Source of the DNA: Propionibacteriaceae bacterium ZF39
Lineage (GTDB): Bacteria > Actinomycetota > Actinomycetes > Propionibacteriales > Propionibacteriaceae
NCBI GenBank assembly: GCA_039565995.1
Contig: CP154795.1
Coordinates: forward strand, 1,302,001-1,366,000
Reading direction: 5' to 3'
Length of the DNA stretch: 64,000 nt
Positions 8,395 through 18,699 of this stretch are shown piece after piece. The position numbers and the translations under genes were made by a program. Under the pieces are notes generated by a model. The model was not told the DNA's origin. It ran no database searches and saw only the letters and a program-made list of their open reading frames with translations. The stretch's first letter is position 1. Every line of letters begins with the position of its first letter.

Positions 8395-11300
8395 ATGGGC
8401 GAAGTTGAGGGAGTCCCGATGCCGGCCCGGCCACGGCCGACGAAGATCGTGGCCGACGAAGCCTGGGACTGGATCAGGGAGCCTCGCGAATCCGAGCAGG
8501 TGCCGATCGGCCACCTCCTGGTGACCGCCATCCTGGTCAATCACAACGCGGCGGGCTGGTTGCCCCAGACCCTTTCGGCCCTGGGCCGGCTCACCCATCG
8601 CCCGAACCGGCTCATCGCCGTCGATACCGGATCGGCGGACGAGAGTCTTGACCTACTGAAGGATTCCGGGGTTTTCGACCTCGGCGTGTCGGCCTCCCGC
8701 AAGGACAGCTTCGGTGTGGCCGTCACCAAGGCGCTGTCGGCAGCTCCATCCCCGACAACTGGCGACGAATGGCTCTGGCTCCTCCACGACGATGCGGTCG
8801 TGGCTCCGGATGCCCTGCAGAAGCTGCTCGAATGCGCGGTCGCCCACCCCGAGGCCGATGTCATCGGCCCCAAGCTGCTCCAGCCCGGACGAGGCGACGG
8901 CCCCCGACGACTCAGCGAACTGGGCGTGTCGATCTCCGACACCGCGCGGCGCGAGCTCGGACTCTCCCCGGGCGAGATCGACCAGAATCAGCACAGCTCC
9001 TCGGACACCCTCGCTGTCAGCACGTGCGGCATGCTCGTGAAGCGATCCGTCTTCGAGGCGCTGGACGGGTTCGCTTCCGAGATCCCGGTGTTCCGCGACG
9101 GCGTCGAGTTCGGTTGGCGGGCCACGGCGGCGGGTCATCGGGTGCGCACCTGCCCCGAGGCCGTCATCGTCCACCGCCAGGCGGGGCGCAGCGGACTGCG
9201 GCGCGGCCAGCTCATCGGATCCGATCCGGCCGCCACTGACCGCGTGCTCGGCATGCGCACCGTCGCGGCCCACAAGGGGCCGCTGGACAGTCTTCGGCTG
9301 ATCTGGGGCTGCCTCCTCCGGGCGCTCGGGTTCCTCCTGGCCAAGGCCCCCGATCGGTCGATGTCCGAGCTGCGGGCCCTGCGGGCCTTCCTCCGACGCG
9401 GGCCGGTCACGACGCTCCGGAAGCGGGTCCGGCGCCCGGTGTCGGCGGAGGCAGCTGCCCGCGTGGCTGCCCTGCGTCCGCCGTGGTGGTCGAGTCTGGC
9501 GGTGGCGGGTGATGCGCTCGTCTCCGTCTTCTCCGACCGCTGGCAGCGCACCTTCGGTCACGACGCCGACCTGAGCCTCGACGAGCTCACCGGTGACGAA
9601 TACGCCTCGGCCTCCGATCGCCCCGAGCGCCATTGGCTCGCCAATCCGTTGCTGCTGAGCCTCGTGCTGACCGGTCTGATCGCCCTGATCGCCGGGCGCG
9701 CCTTCCTGCGCCCCGGCACGCTCAGCTCCGATGTCCTGCTGCCCGCCCGGTCGACCCTCGGCGCGGCCTTCGGGGCCTACCTCGATCCCATCATCGGCGC
9801 GCCCGGGATGGCACCGCCCCCGTGGCTGGGCTGGACGGCGCTCGGGTCGACGCTGACCTTCGGCCAGCCCGACTGGTTCGTCGGCGTGGTGCTCCTGGCG
9901 GGCGTACCCCTCGCGATCCTGGCCGCCATGACCCTGCTCCGCCGCGTCGTCGATGACGCGCGCGTACGCCTGGCCGCCGCCGTTCTCTATGCCCTCGTGC
10001 CCGTCCTGCTCGGCGTGGTCAACCGAGGGCTGCTCGAGGTGGCCCTGGTCGCCCTGCTGCTGCCGCTGCTGGCGGTGTCCGTGCGGGCGCTCGTGGTGCG
10101 CCGCACGAGCGGCCCCGAGTCGTGGCGCAGCGCCTGGTCGACAGGGTTGCTGCTCGCGATCATCCTGGCGTTCGCCCCGGTGCTGAGCGCTCTGGTCTTC
10201 GTGGCCGCGATCGTCGGGGTGATCGTCTTCCTGCGCCGCCGCGATCGGCTGGCCCGCCTCGGTGTCGCCGTCGGCGTGCCCGTCCTCCTGCTCGCCCCCT
10301 GGTTGCCCAGCCTCATCAACAGCTGGTCGCGCCTGCTCGTCGGCCCCGATGCCGCCCTGCGCGGAGTCGCGGTGGGCGAGTCGTGGGCGCTCCTGCTGGG
10401 GCGTACGCCCGGCCCGGGCCTCCCGCCCCTCTGGCTCGGCCTCGCCCTGTTCGCCGTCATCTGGGTGCTCGGCCTGCTGGGGGCACTGATCAGGCCCGAG
10501 TCCGTCGGCGTCCGCGCCGCGTGGCTGACCGCGCTCGGGGCGTTCGCGCTGGCGATGCTGGTGTCGCGCGAGTTGGCGACGGTGCTCCCGCAGGGAACGC
10601 GGGTCCGCCCCGACGCCGTGGTCCTGCTCATGGTGGGCTTCGGGGCGGTGATCCTCGCGGCGGCCATCGGCTTCTCGAAGGTGCCGGAAAGTCTGACTCG
10701 GCGCGCGTTCGGTCCTGCCCATCTCGGCGTGATCGCCACGAGCCTCGCGACCATCGTGGCGGTCCTCGCCGGCGTGGTGTGGTGGGGGCTGGCAGGGGCG
10801 ACGGGACCGCTGCGGCGTACTGAGGTGAACGAACTTCCGCCCTTCATCCGCAACGCCATGTTGGCCGACGTCCGCACCCGGACGCTGGTCCTCGAATACG
10901 AGGGTGCCGACAATGCCAACCCCCGCTGGTCCCTGGTCTCGGACGACCAGAACCGGTTGGGTGACGCCGACCGCGGCCTGGCGTTCGGCGGCTCCGGCAC
11001 CATGCAGCAACGCACGACGAGCATGGTCGCGCGCCTTGCCTCGGGCGCGGGCGATGAGCGGGTCTCCGAAGACCTCGCCAGCCTGGCGGTCAGCCATATC
11101 TGGGTGCGGGACGCGACCGAGGAGCAGCGGGCCCGCATCAACAACACGCCGGGTCTCGGTGCGGAAGCCGTCCTGGGCGACCAGGTCGTCTGGACGGTGC
11201 CACAAACGGTGGCGCGCTACGTGATCGTGGGCGGCGCGGAGCCCGTCGCGGTGGCCTCCCGCCCCGGCGGTGAGGCGAGGGTCGACCTGCCTGCCGCCGA

Positions 11301-11670
11301 TCACGGTCGCACCCTGATCCTCCACGAGCCGACCGATTCCCGTTGGCGCATCACCTTCAACGGCGCACGGCTGCCGGTCACGACCGCGGCCGACCGCACG
11401 ATGGTCGAGTTGCCGCCGCAGGCCGGCACGCTCGAGGTCGGGATGCGGGCCTCTCTGCACGACTGGCTGGCACTGGCCCAACTGCTCCTCGTGATCGTGG
11501 CGCTGGTGCTGGCCGCGCCCTCGTTGGCCGGCGACCGCAGGCGTCGTGACGAGGTCGGTGCCCGCGCGGCCACGACTCCCGGACGCCGGGCCGCCGGGTT
11601 GTCGAGCCGCACCGAGGACCCACCCACCCAACCCACCCAGGTCCTGCCGCGAGCGGAGGAAGAGCGATGA
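8395..11670 (+). CDS. Large membrane glycosyltransferase (family 2 domain plus polytopic region)
   Basis: This 1091-residue protein has an N-terminal GT-A domain (about residues 40-290) with VTAILVNHNAAGWLPQTL, WLWLLHDDAVVAPDAL (the DxD-like site) and FRDGVEFGWRATAAGHRV. A linker leads to a long hydrophobic region with about 12 membrane helices (about 410-810), then an extracytoplasmic beta-rich part and one last helix near 1030, with a polar tail. It probably transfers sugars to a polyprenyl-linked substrate at the membrane. The DUF5719 gene overlaps its stop by four bases; this pair beside whiB2 is conserved in actinobacteria in my recollection. The ATG lies six bases after TAGAAC, so the transcript is possibly leaderless. 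The substrate is unknown. Confidence 0.88.
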   Translation: MGEVEGVPMPARPRPTKIVADEAWDWIREPRESEQVPIGHLLVTAILVNHNAAGWLPQTLSALGRLTHRPNRLIAVDTGSADESLDLLKDSGVFDLGVSASRKDSFGVAVTKALSAAPSPTTGDEWLWLLHDDAVVAPDALQKLLECAVAHPEADVIGPKLLQPGRGDGPRRLSELGVSISDTARRELGLSPGEIDQNQHSSSDTLAVSTCGMLVKRSVFEALDGFASEIPVFRDGVEFGWRATAAGHRVRTCPEAVIVHRQAGRSGLRRGQLIGSDPAATDRVLGMRTVAAHKGPLDSLRLIWGCLLRALGFLLAKAPDRSMSELRALRAFLRRGPVTTLRKRVRRPVSAEAAARVAALRPPWWSSLAVAGDALVSVFSDRWQRTFGHDADLSLDELTGDEYASASDRPERHWLANPLLLSLVLTGLIALIAGRAFLRPGTLSSDVLLPARSTLGAAFGAYLDPIIGAPGMAPPPWLGWTALGSTLTFGQPDWFVGVVLLAGVPLAILAAMTLLRRVVDDARVRLAAAVLYALVPVLLGVVNRGLLEVALVALLLPLLAVSVRALVVRRTSGPESWRSAWSTGLLLAIILAFAPVLSALVFVAAIVGVIVFLRRRDRLARLGVAVGVPVLLLAPWLPSLINSWSRLLVGPDAALRGVAVGESWALLLGRTPGPGLPPLWLGLALFAVIWVLGLLGALIRPESVGVRAAWLTALGAFALAMLVSRELATVLPQGTRVRPDAVVLLMVGFGAVILAAAIGFSKVPESLTRRAFGPAHLGVIATSLATIVAVLAGVVWWGLAGATGPLRRTEVNELPPFIRNAMLADVRTRTLVLEYEGADNANPRWSLVSDDQNRLGDADRGLAFGGSGTMQQRTTSMVARLASGAGDERVSEDLASLAVSHIWVRDATEEQRARINNTPGLGAEAVLGDQVVWTVPQTVARYVIVGGAEPVAVASRPGGEARVDLPAADHGRTLILHEPTDSRWRITFNGARLPVTTAADRTMVELPPQAGTLEVGMRASLHDWLALAQLLLVIVALVLAAPSLAGDRRRRDEVGARAATTPGRRAAGLSSRTEDPPTQPTQVLPRAEEER

Positions 11671-13079
11671 GCCGAACCCTCTTGCGCCTCGTCACGGTGC
11701 TCGGACTGATCCTGCTGGTCACCGCCCTGACGATCGGCGGATCTCTGCTGCCCACGCGGGAACCTGCCGCCGCGCGGCCGGTCGACCCGGATGGCCGCAC
11801 AGTCACGATCTGTCCCGCCGCCCCCACGATCTCGGTGGCGTCCACGACGGCCTGGGGCTCGCTCGGCGTACGCGAGGTGGGGCAGGAAGGGCTGCGGACC
11901 ATCCCGACCGGCACCGGCAGCGTGCTCACCGACAACGCGGCTCCGATGCTGATGGTCGCCGAGGGGCGCCAGAACCAGGCGTCGGCAGCGTCCGCGTTCG
12001 CACGCGAGCCCGCCGGGCCGAGCCGCGGCCTCGGACTGGCGCGTTGCGGGACACCGGCGACCTCCCTGTGGTTCACCGGTCTGGTCTCCAATCCGGACGA
12101 TCCGGTTCTGGGGTTGCGCAGCGAGGTGGTGCTGATCAACCCCGACGAGGGCCAGGCCGAGATCGACCTCGTGCTGTTCGGCCCGTCGGGTGTCCAGACG
12201 GCCGCCGGCACCCGCGGCATCGCGGTGCCCGCTCGCTCGGTCCGCACGGTCGCGCTGGAAAGTCTGTTCACCCGGCCCGACCCGATCGGCGTCGAAGTCC
12301 GCGCCAACCGCGGCCGAGTGGCTGCCGTCGTACGCCAGCACGTGTCGGCCGGCGTCCAGCCCACCGGCACCGACTGGCAGGTCTCCTCGACAGCCCCCGC
12401 CGGGACCCAGGTCGTGCCGGGTGTTCCCGGCGGTCCGGGGCCACGCACCCTGGTGCTGTCCAACCCGAACCAGCGGCGTACGACCGCCACGATCGAGGTG
12501 CTGGGACCGCAGGGCGTCTTCTCACCCGCAGACGCGGCGAGCATCGACATCAACGCCGAATCGACGGCCTCGGTGTCGCTCACCGCGGGTCTTGGCGGGG
12601 AGCCCGGCGCGGTCCGGGTCGTCGCCGATCAGCCCCTGGTCGCCGCCGTCGTTGCCCGCAGCGCCGAGAACGGGCCCGATGCCGACGTGGCGATCCAGCC
12701 CGCCTCGGTGACCGTGAGTGGAATCGGGATCGCCGCCCTGGCCGCAGCCCCCGGTGTCACCGGCGACGTGCTCGTCACCAATGGCGGCGATGCGGAGGTC
12801 GTGGTGCCACTGACCGCCGACGGAGCCGATGGCGGCGAGCTCGCTGCCACTGAACTGGTCGTGCCGCCGGGGGCGACCGCGGGGTGGCGACTGGAAGCGA
12901 TGGCCGAGATCGCCTCGGTCCGCCTCGACGCGCCCGAGGGATCCCGGCTCTGGGCCGGCGTCGTGGTCTCCTCGTCCGCCGACCCGGTGGGCGGGCTCGC
13001 CACCTCGCCCCTGTCGGTGCCCGAACGACAGCAGGGCGGCGGCATCGAACCCGACTTCGATCCGGGAGCAGGACGATGA
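11667..13079 (+). CDS. DUF5719 family secreted/membrane-anchored protein
   Basis: The 470-residue protein has an N-terminal membrane anchor or signal (residues 5-30, LLRLVTVLGLILLVTALTIGG) and then repeated beta-sandwich-like units of similar pattern (for example LVLSNPNQRRTTATIEVLG and VLVTNGGDAEVVVPLTADG), consistent with DUF5719. The bulk should be extracytoplasmic. ATG overlaps the glycosyltransferase stop (ATGA), and its own stop overlaps the next start, so the three are translationally coupled. The family function is unknown; context suggests it assists the neighbouring glycosyltransferase or binds its glycan. Confidence 0.85.
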   Translation: MSRTLLRLVTVLGLILLVTALTIGGSLLPTREPAAARPVDPDGRTVTICPAAPTISVASTTAWGSLGVREVGQEGLRTIPTGTGSVLTDNAAPMLMVAEGRQNQASAASAFAREPAGPSRGLGLARCGTPATSLWFTGLVSNPDDPVLGLRSEVVLINPDEGQAEIDLVLFGPSGVQTAAGTRGIAVPARSVRTVALESLFTRPDPIGVEVRANRGRVAAVVRQHVSAGVQPTGTDWQVSSTAPAGTQVVPGVPGGPGPRTLVLSNPNQRRTTATIEVLGPQGVFSPADAASIDINAESTASVSLTAGLGGEPGAVRVVADQPLVAAVVARSAENGPDADVAIQPASVTVSGIGIAALAAAPGVTGDVLVTNGGDAEVVVPLTADGADGGELAATELVVPPGATAGWRLEAMAEIASVRLDAPEGSRLWAGVVVSSSADPVGGLATSPLSVPERQQGGGIEPDFDPGAGR

Positions 13080-13519
13080 GCCGTTCCCGTCGGCGGGATC
13101 GCCACAGCCGGGGCCTGCGCGGGCCGCTCGCGCTGCCCAATGACCTGGGTCCGACTGCGCGGCTGAACCGTACGCGGAGCCGGGAGGCGTTGTTCACCGA
13201 GGCGGTCGCGGCCTCCGCCGCCCGCATCTCCCGCCACTGCCCGGAGGCCCTCACGGGCGTCGAGTTGGGCATCGAGGAGGTGCCCCACCTGCCGACCGCC
13301 TGGAGCGGCAACCAGGTCCCACTGGCCGCCGCAGTCGAGGCCACCGAGGACCGTCCCGCCCGCGTGGTGGTCTATCGACGGCCTCTGGAGCATCGGGCCC
13401 ACAGCGCGCGCGGCCTGCGCATCCTCGTGCACCGGACGATCGTCGAGCAGCTCGCCGCGCTCACCGGGCTGATGCGCGAGACGCTCGATCCCGAGGGGTA
13501 CGCCGACGGCGACGGGTGA
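13076..13519 (+). CDS. Metallopeptidase-family protein with degenerate active site
   Basis: The 147-residue protein corresponds to the small zincin-like metallopeptidase family found next to whiB2 in actinobacteria (Rv3259). A basic N-terminus precedes a core with FTEAVAASAARI, LTGVELGIEEVPHLPT and RILVHRTIVEQLAALTGL. The last segment aligns with the HExxH helix of active members, but here it reads VEQLA, so both zinc-binding histidines are missing. It is therefore likely a structural or regulatory protein rather than a protease. The start ATG overlaps the DUF5719 stop by four bases. Confidence 0.75.
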   Translation: MSRSRRRDRHSRGLRGPLALPNDLGPTARLNRTRSREALFTEAVAASAARISRHCPEALTGVELGIEEVPHLPTAWSGNQVPLAAAVEATEDRPARVVVYRRPLEHRAHSARGLRILVHRTIVEQLAALTGLMRETLDPEGYADGDG

Positions 13520-13594
13520 GTCGTCGCGGAACCCGTCGAGGCGTTCCCGCGTGGCTCCCCGGGGCGAACGGTCACGCGGGTTAATCTCACTGGC

Positions 13595-13966
13595 GTGAAA
13601 CCCAGGGTGTGCTCCAAGACTGGCTGCACCGGTGCTGCATCGGCGACTCTGACCTATGTCTATGCCGATTCGACCGCGGTGCTGGGGCCCCTTGCCCTGC
13701 GTGCGGAACCCGGCAGTTATGACCTGTGCAAGCACCACTCGGCGGGGCTGTCGGCCCCGCGGGGGTGGGAGGTCATCCGGCTTCCGGTTGGGGAAATGAC
13801 CGAGCCGGTCCGGTCGGACGACGACCTGCTGGCGCTGGCCAATGCCGTGCGCGAGGTGGGTTTCTCGTTCGATGCGCCGGAGGAGCCGCGCGACCCGGAT
13901 CGCACCGGAGTCATCGAGCTCGCCCGCCGTCGCCACCTCACCGTCCTGGCCGATCCCGACGCGTGA
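13595..13966 (+). CDS. DUF3499 family protein
   Basis: The 123-residue protein begins KPRVCSKTGCTGAASATLTYVYADSTAVLGPLA and continues SYDLCKHHSAGLSAPRGWEVIRL, matching DUF3499 (Rv3258c). Cysteines at 6, 11 and 45 with neighbouring histidines suggest a small zinc site. The GTG start lies seven bases after TAATCT (13582-13587), indicating a leaderless message. The function is unknown; conserved linkage with whiB2, the metallopeptidase-like gene and phosphomannomutase suggests a role in envelope biogenesis or its control. Confidence 0.87.
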   Translation: MKPRVCSKTGCTGAASATLTYVYADSTAVLGPLALRAEPGSYDLCKHHSAGLSAPRGWEVIRLPVGEMTEPVRSDDDLLALANAVREVGFSFDAPEEPRDPDRTGVIELARRRHLTVLADPDA

Positions 13967-14022
13967 CGGCGTGCCGTCCGCGATGAGGCGGGCGCTGACC
14001 CGGGGGCGCTAGGCTGCTCGTG

Positions 14023-15393
14023 ATGCTGACGCAAGAGATCTTCAAAGCCAACGACATCCGCGGTCTCGCTGGTGGCGACGATGCCCAATGGGATGCCGAC
14101 GGCGCCTATGCCCTGGGCGTCGCCTTCGTGGAGACCCTCGACCTGGCCAACAAGGAGAAGGCCTTCGTCCTCGGGCGCGACATGCGCGCCACGGGCGAGG
14201 AGCTGTCCGCCGCGTTCGCGCGCGGGGCCATGGCGCTCGGCGTGGATGTGATCGATATCGGCCTGTCGAGCACCGACCAGTTGTGGTTCGCGTCCGGCCG
14301 GCTCGAGCTCCCCGGCGTGCAGTTCACGGCCTCCCACAATCCGGCGACCTACAACGGCATCAAGTTCTGCCTCACCGGCGCCCGGCCCGTCACGGCCCAG
14401 CAGCTCATCGAGATCGCGCGCCGCGCCTACGACTTCGAGGCCCGCCACAACAAGCCCAATGACCGGGTGATCGGTCGACTCCGCAGCCAGGACCTGCTGC
14501 AGGCGTACGCGGATCATGTCCGCTCGCTCGTCAACACCGACGACATGCGTCCGCTCAAGGTCGTCATCGATGCCGGCAACGGCATGGCCGGCCACACGGT
14601 TCCGACCGTGCTGGAGGGGCTCGATCTCGAGGTCATCGGCCTGTTCATGGATCTCGACGGCAGCTTCCCCAATCACCAGCCCAACCCGCTCGAGCCCGAG
14701 AACCTCGTGGATGCCCAGCGTGCGGTGATCGAGCACGGGGCCGACTTGGCGCTGGTCTTCGACGGTGACGCCGATCGCTGCTTCATCATCGACGAGACCG
14801 GCGAGGTCGTGAACCCGTCCGCCGTGACCGCCCTCATCGCGAGCCAGGAGATGGCCCGCGAGCCGGGGGCGACGATCGTCATCAATACCATCACCTCGCG
14901 AACGGTGAAGGAAGTGGTGGAGGACGAGGGCGGTGAGCTGGTGCTCTCGCGCGTCGGCCACACCTATGTGAAGGCGATGATGCTGGAGCATGACGCGATC
15001 TTCGGTGGGGAGCATTCGGCCCACTACTACTTCCGCGAGTTCTGGGGCGCCGATACCGGCATGCTGGCCGGCCTCCACGTCCTGGCCATGCTGGGCCGCA
15101 GTTCCGAGAAGCTGTCGCAGCTCGTGGCGCGCTTCGACCGCTATGCCAACTCCGGAGAGATCAACTCCAGCGTCGCCGATGCCCAGGAGACGATGAACAA
15201 GGTGGCCGCAGCGTTCAAGGGCCGGGGCTATGTGCACTTCCCCGATGGCCTGCTCGTCGAGGGCGATGACTGGTGGGTCAACCTGCGGCCGTCCAATACC
15301 GAACCCCTGCTGCGACTCAATGTCGAAGCCCGCGATCCCGAGCTCATGGCGTCGTTGCGCGATGAGGTGCTCGGGCTGGTGCGAGGAGAATGA
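14023..15393 (+). CDS. manB: Phosphomannomutase/phosphoglucomutase
   Basis: This enzyme interconverts mannose-6-phosphate and mannose-1-phosphate, feeding ManC. The 456-residue protein shows the four alpha-D-phosphohexomutase domains: FKANDIRGLAGG at the N-terminus, the phosphoserine loop QFTASHNPATYNG near residue 100, the metal loop FDGDADRCF near 245, the sugar-specificity loop GGEHSAHYYF near 325 and the phosphate-binding RPSNTEPLLRLNVEA near 425. ATG at 14023 is preferred to the GTG one codon earlier because it lies seven bases after TAGGCT (14010-14015). The position matches pmmA/manB (Rv3257c). The Trm112-like gene overlaps its end. Confidence 0.94.
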   Translation: MLTQEIFKANDIRGLAGGDDAQWDADGAYALGVAFVETLDLANKEKAFVLGRDMRATGEELSAAFARGAMALGVDVIDIGLSSTDQLWFASGRLELPGVQFTASHNPATYNGIKFCLTGARPVTAQQLIEIARRAYDFEARHNKPNDRVIGRLRSQDLLQAYADHVRSLVNTDDMRPLKVVIDAGNGMAGHTVPTVLEGLDLEVIGLFMDLDGSFPNHQPNPLEPENLVDAQRAVIEHGADLALVFDGDADRCFIIDETGEVVNPSAVTALIASQEMAREPGATIVINTITSRTVKEVVEDEGGELVLSRVGHTYVKAMMLEHDAIFGGEHSAHYYFREFWGADTGMLAGLHVLAMLGRSSEKLSQLVARFDRYANSGEINSSVADAQETMNKVAAAFKGRGYVHFPDGLLVEGDDWWVNLRPSNTEPLLRLNVEARDPELMASLRDEVLGLVRGE

Positions 15394-15395
15394 CG

Positions 15396-15599
15396 ATGGA
15401 TCTTGACCCGCGGGTGTATGAGGCGCTGGCCTGCCCCAACTGCCATGCGCCGTTCGCGATCGATCCCGATTCGGACGAGTTCGTCTGCACGGGCCCGGGC
15501 TGCGGCCTGATCTATCCGTTCCGCGACGGCTTCCCCCATCTGCTCATCGATGAGGCCCGTCAGCCCGGAGCGGATGAGCGCGTCGCAGATCATGGCTGA
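15396..15599 (+). CDS. Trm112-like zinc-binding protein
   Basis: The 67-residue protein, LDPRVYEALACPNCHAPFAID followed by FVCTGPGCGLIYPFRDGFPHLLIDEA, has two cysteine pairs (CPNC and CTGPGC) and the YP-x-RDG-x-P-x-LL ending of the Trm112/YcaR family, small partners of methyltransferases or other enzymes. The ATG at 15396 is chosen over the one at 15390, which overlaps the manB stop, because AGGAG (15384-15388) is seven bases from the former and only one from the latter. The next gene starts inside it. Confidence 0.85.
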   Translation: MDLDPRVYEALACPNCHAPFAIDPDSDEFVCTGPGCGLIYPFRDGFPHLLIDEARQPGADERVADHG

Positions 15600-16623
15600 G
15601 TTCGACGACGCGCGCCTGGAGGATCCGGCCGCCCTCGCCCGCGCCGACGAGGTCCTGCGCCGCGTCGCCGGTGCCGGTGCCCGCATCCGCATCGAGGCCG
15701 AGAAGTCGGCCGAGCCGATCGCCTCGCTCGAGCCCACCAAACCGCGCGCGATCATCGCCGTGGGCACCGAGGCCCGCCTCGTCCGGGCCATGCTCGAACC
15801 CACCTGCCCCGTCCCCTTCGTCGCGTGGCCGCGCCATGGCCTCCCCGGCTGGGTCGGCCCGCTCGACCTCGTCGTGGTCATGGCCCCCGAGGGCGGCTCG
15901 CCCGATCTCGTCGCGACCGTGCACGAGGGCGTACGCCGCGGCTGCATGCTCCTGATCGCGTGCCCGCCCGGTTCGGCCATCGCCGAGTACGCCGGCTCGC
16001 GCGCGACCACCCTGCTCCCGACCTGCACCGGCGACCCGTTGGCCGTGGCCGTGCAGATGTTCCATGCCCTGTCCCGGCTGGGCCTCGGGCCCGATGTCGA
16101 CCCGCAGCAGGTCGCCGATGCGATGGACAAGGTGGCGGAGGAGTGTTCTCCCTTCGTCGACCTGGCGATCAACCCCGCCAAGGATCTGGCGTTGGCCCTG
16201 GCGGATTCCCAGCCCCTGGTCTGGGGTGGCTCGGTCCTCGCCGCCCGTGCCGGGCGTCGGGTCGCGGAAGCCCTGCGCGCAGCCTCGGGAAGGCCTGCGC
16301 TCAGCGCCGACGCCGACGAACTGCTCATCGTGCTCGACGCGGCCAGCAGCCGCGACCCGTTCGAGGATCCGTTCGAACAGGTCGTCAGCGACCGCCGACC
16401 CGTGCTGTTGATCCTCGACGACGGGCTGGGGGCCGAGGCCGTCCATGTCGCGCGCAACCGGCTGATCGCCATGGCCGAGGGCCGCGACGTGCGAGTCAGC
16501 CTGATCAGCCATCACGACGGTTCCGAGATCGAACGGTATGCCGCGCTGCTGGCGACCGGTTGGTTCGCTGCGGCGTACCTCGAGGTCGGGCTCACCGCCG
16601 ACGACGACTTCGATCGGCGCTGA
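15574..16623 (+). CDS. SIS-domain protein, phosphoglucose/phosphomannose-isomerase-like (TobH type)
   Basis: The protein (about 349 residues) resembles Rv3256c: DDARLEDPAALARADEVLRRVA at the start, then a sugar-isomerase-like region with DLVVVMAPEGGSPDL and LIACPPGSAIAEYA, and FVDLAINPAKDLALALADSQPLVWGGSVLAARAGRR. These proteins are annotated as bifunctional phosphoglucose/phosphomannose isomerases, but activity is not established for this branch. The start is uncertain: ATG at 15574 overlaps the Trm112-like gene and has a nearby GGAG, while ATG at 15592 begins closer to the conserved part. In mycobacteria manA follows; here ahcY follows directly. Confidence 0.8.
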   Translation: MSASQIMAEFDDARLEDPAALARADEVLRRVAGAGARIRIEAEKSAEPIASLEPTKPRAIIAVGTEARLVRAMLEPTCPVPFVAWPRHGLPGWVGPLDLVVVMAPEGGSPDLVATVHEGVRRGCMLLIACPPGSAIAEYAGSRATTLLPTCTGDPLAVAVQMFHALSRLGLGPDVDPQQVADAMDKVAEECSPFVDLAINPAKDLALALADSQPLVWGGSVLAARAGRRVAEALRAASGRPALSADADELLIVLDAASSRDPFEDPFEQVVSDRRPVLLILDDGLGAEAVHVARNRLIAMAEGRDVRVSLISHHDGSEIERYAALLATGWFAAAYLEVGLTADDDFDRR

Positions 16624-16692
16624 TCCCGGGACGTGCTGACGCCCTTCGGCACGATTGCAGAACTGTCGGTGCGGCGGACTAGGGTTCCCCTC

Positions 16693-18123
<1,431 letters not shown>

Positions 18124-18142
18124 GCATCGCTGTGGGGGCAGT

Positions 18143-18159
18143 CGCGGCGGTCAGCCGCG
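18143..18159. terminator. Small hairpin between convergent ahcY and sixA-like gene
   Basis: CGCGGC (18143-18148) and GCCGCG (18154-18159) form a 6-bp G-C stem with a GGTCA loop, 20 bases after the ahcY stop and overlapping the last codons of the convergent phosphatase gene. It is a plausible but weak bidirectional terminator. Confidence 0.4.
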
Positions 18160-18699
18160 CGGCACCTCATAGGCGAGCAGCGCCCCGACACCGGCCTCGA
18201 CATCGGCCCAGCCGCCTTCGAAGCCAAGGACGGCGATGGCCGAGGTCGGGAATTTCTCATCGATGGCCGCCCACCAGGCGTGGTTGCCGACGCGTCGCGC
18301 GAGCAGGTGCAGCGTTTCCTCGAGGGTCGGGTTGTGCCCGATCAGGAGCAGGGTGGTGACCTCGTCGGGCGTACGCCGGATCAGGCGCACCAGGTCGCGT
18401 TCGTTCCCGTCATAGATTTCGCGCTCGTAATGCGCGTCCGGGAGCTTGAGGCCGCCGAGCATCAGGCGCTCGGCGGTCTCGCGCGTCCGGGTCGAATCGG
18501 AGATCAGGGCGAGCTGTGGTTCGAGCTGGCGTTCGCTGAGCCAGGCACCGGCCACCAGGCCGTCGCGCCGACCACGCGCCGACAACGGTCGTTCGTGATC
18601 AGGCAGGGGCGTCGACCAGCTCGACTTGGCGTGCCGCATCAGCACCAGCGTGCGGTTGCCGGCCCCCGGCGTGACCTCAGGAATCCCCATTCGAGTCAT
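18151..18699 (-). CDS. Histidine phosphatase family protein, SixA-like
   Basis: The 182-residue protein has the phosphoglycerate-mutase-fold catalytic motif TLVLMRHAKSSW (RHG-type, with Ala for Gly as in SixA), then ERPLSARGRRDG and the second active-site motif LLLIGHNPTLEE. SixA-type proteins dephosphorylate phosphohistidine or small phosphorylated substrates. ATG at 18699 overlaps the upstream DUF3039 gene by 23 bases; ATG at 18690 is an alternative with AAGGGCG upstream. The two genes are co-transcribed from the right. Confidence 0.85.
   Translation of the reverse strand: MTRMGIPEVTPGAGNRTLVLMRHAKSSWSTPLPDHERPLSARGRRDGLVAGAWLSERQLEPQLALISDSTRTRETAERLMLGGLKLPDAHYEREIYDGNERDLVRLIRRTPDEVTTLLLIGHNPTLEETLHLLARRVGNHAWWAAIDEKFPTSAIAVLGFEGGWADVEAGVGALLAYEVPRG

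Noticed and set aside
8653-11631. A 992-codon open frame on the minus strand opposite the large glycosyltransferase
   Set aside because: It is an antisense shadow of a GC-rich gene, rich in Gln/Arg/Gly/His with no recognisable domain, while the plus-strand frame shows clear GT2 and membrane features.
16624-16692. SAH riboswitch upstream of ahcY
   Set aside because: A TAGGGT element seven bases before the ATG implies a leaderless message, and no pseudoknot-like structure is visible.
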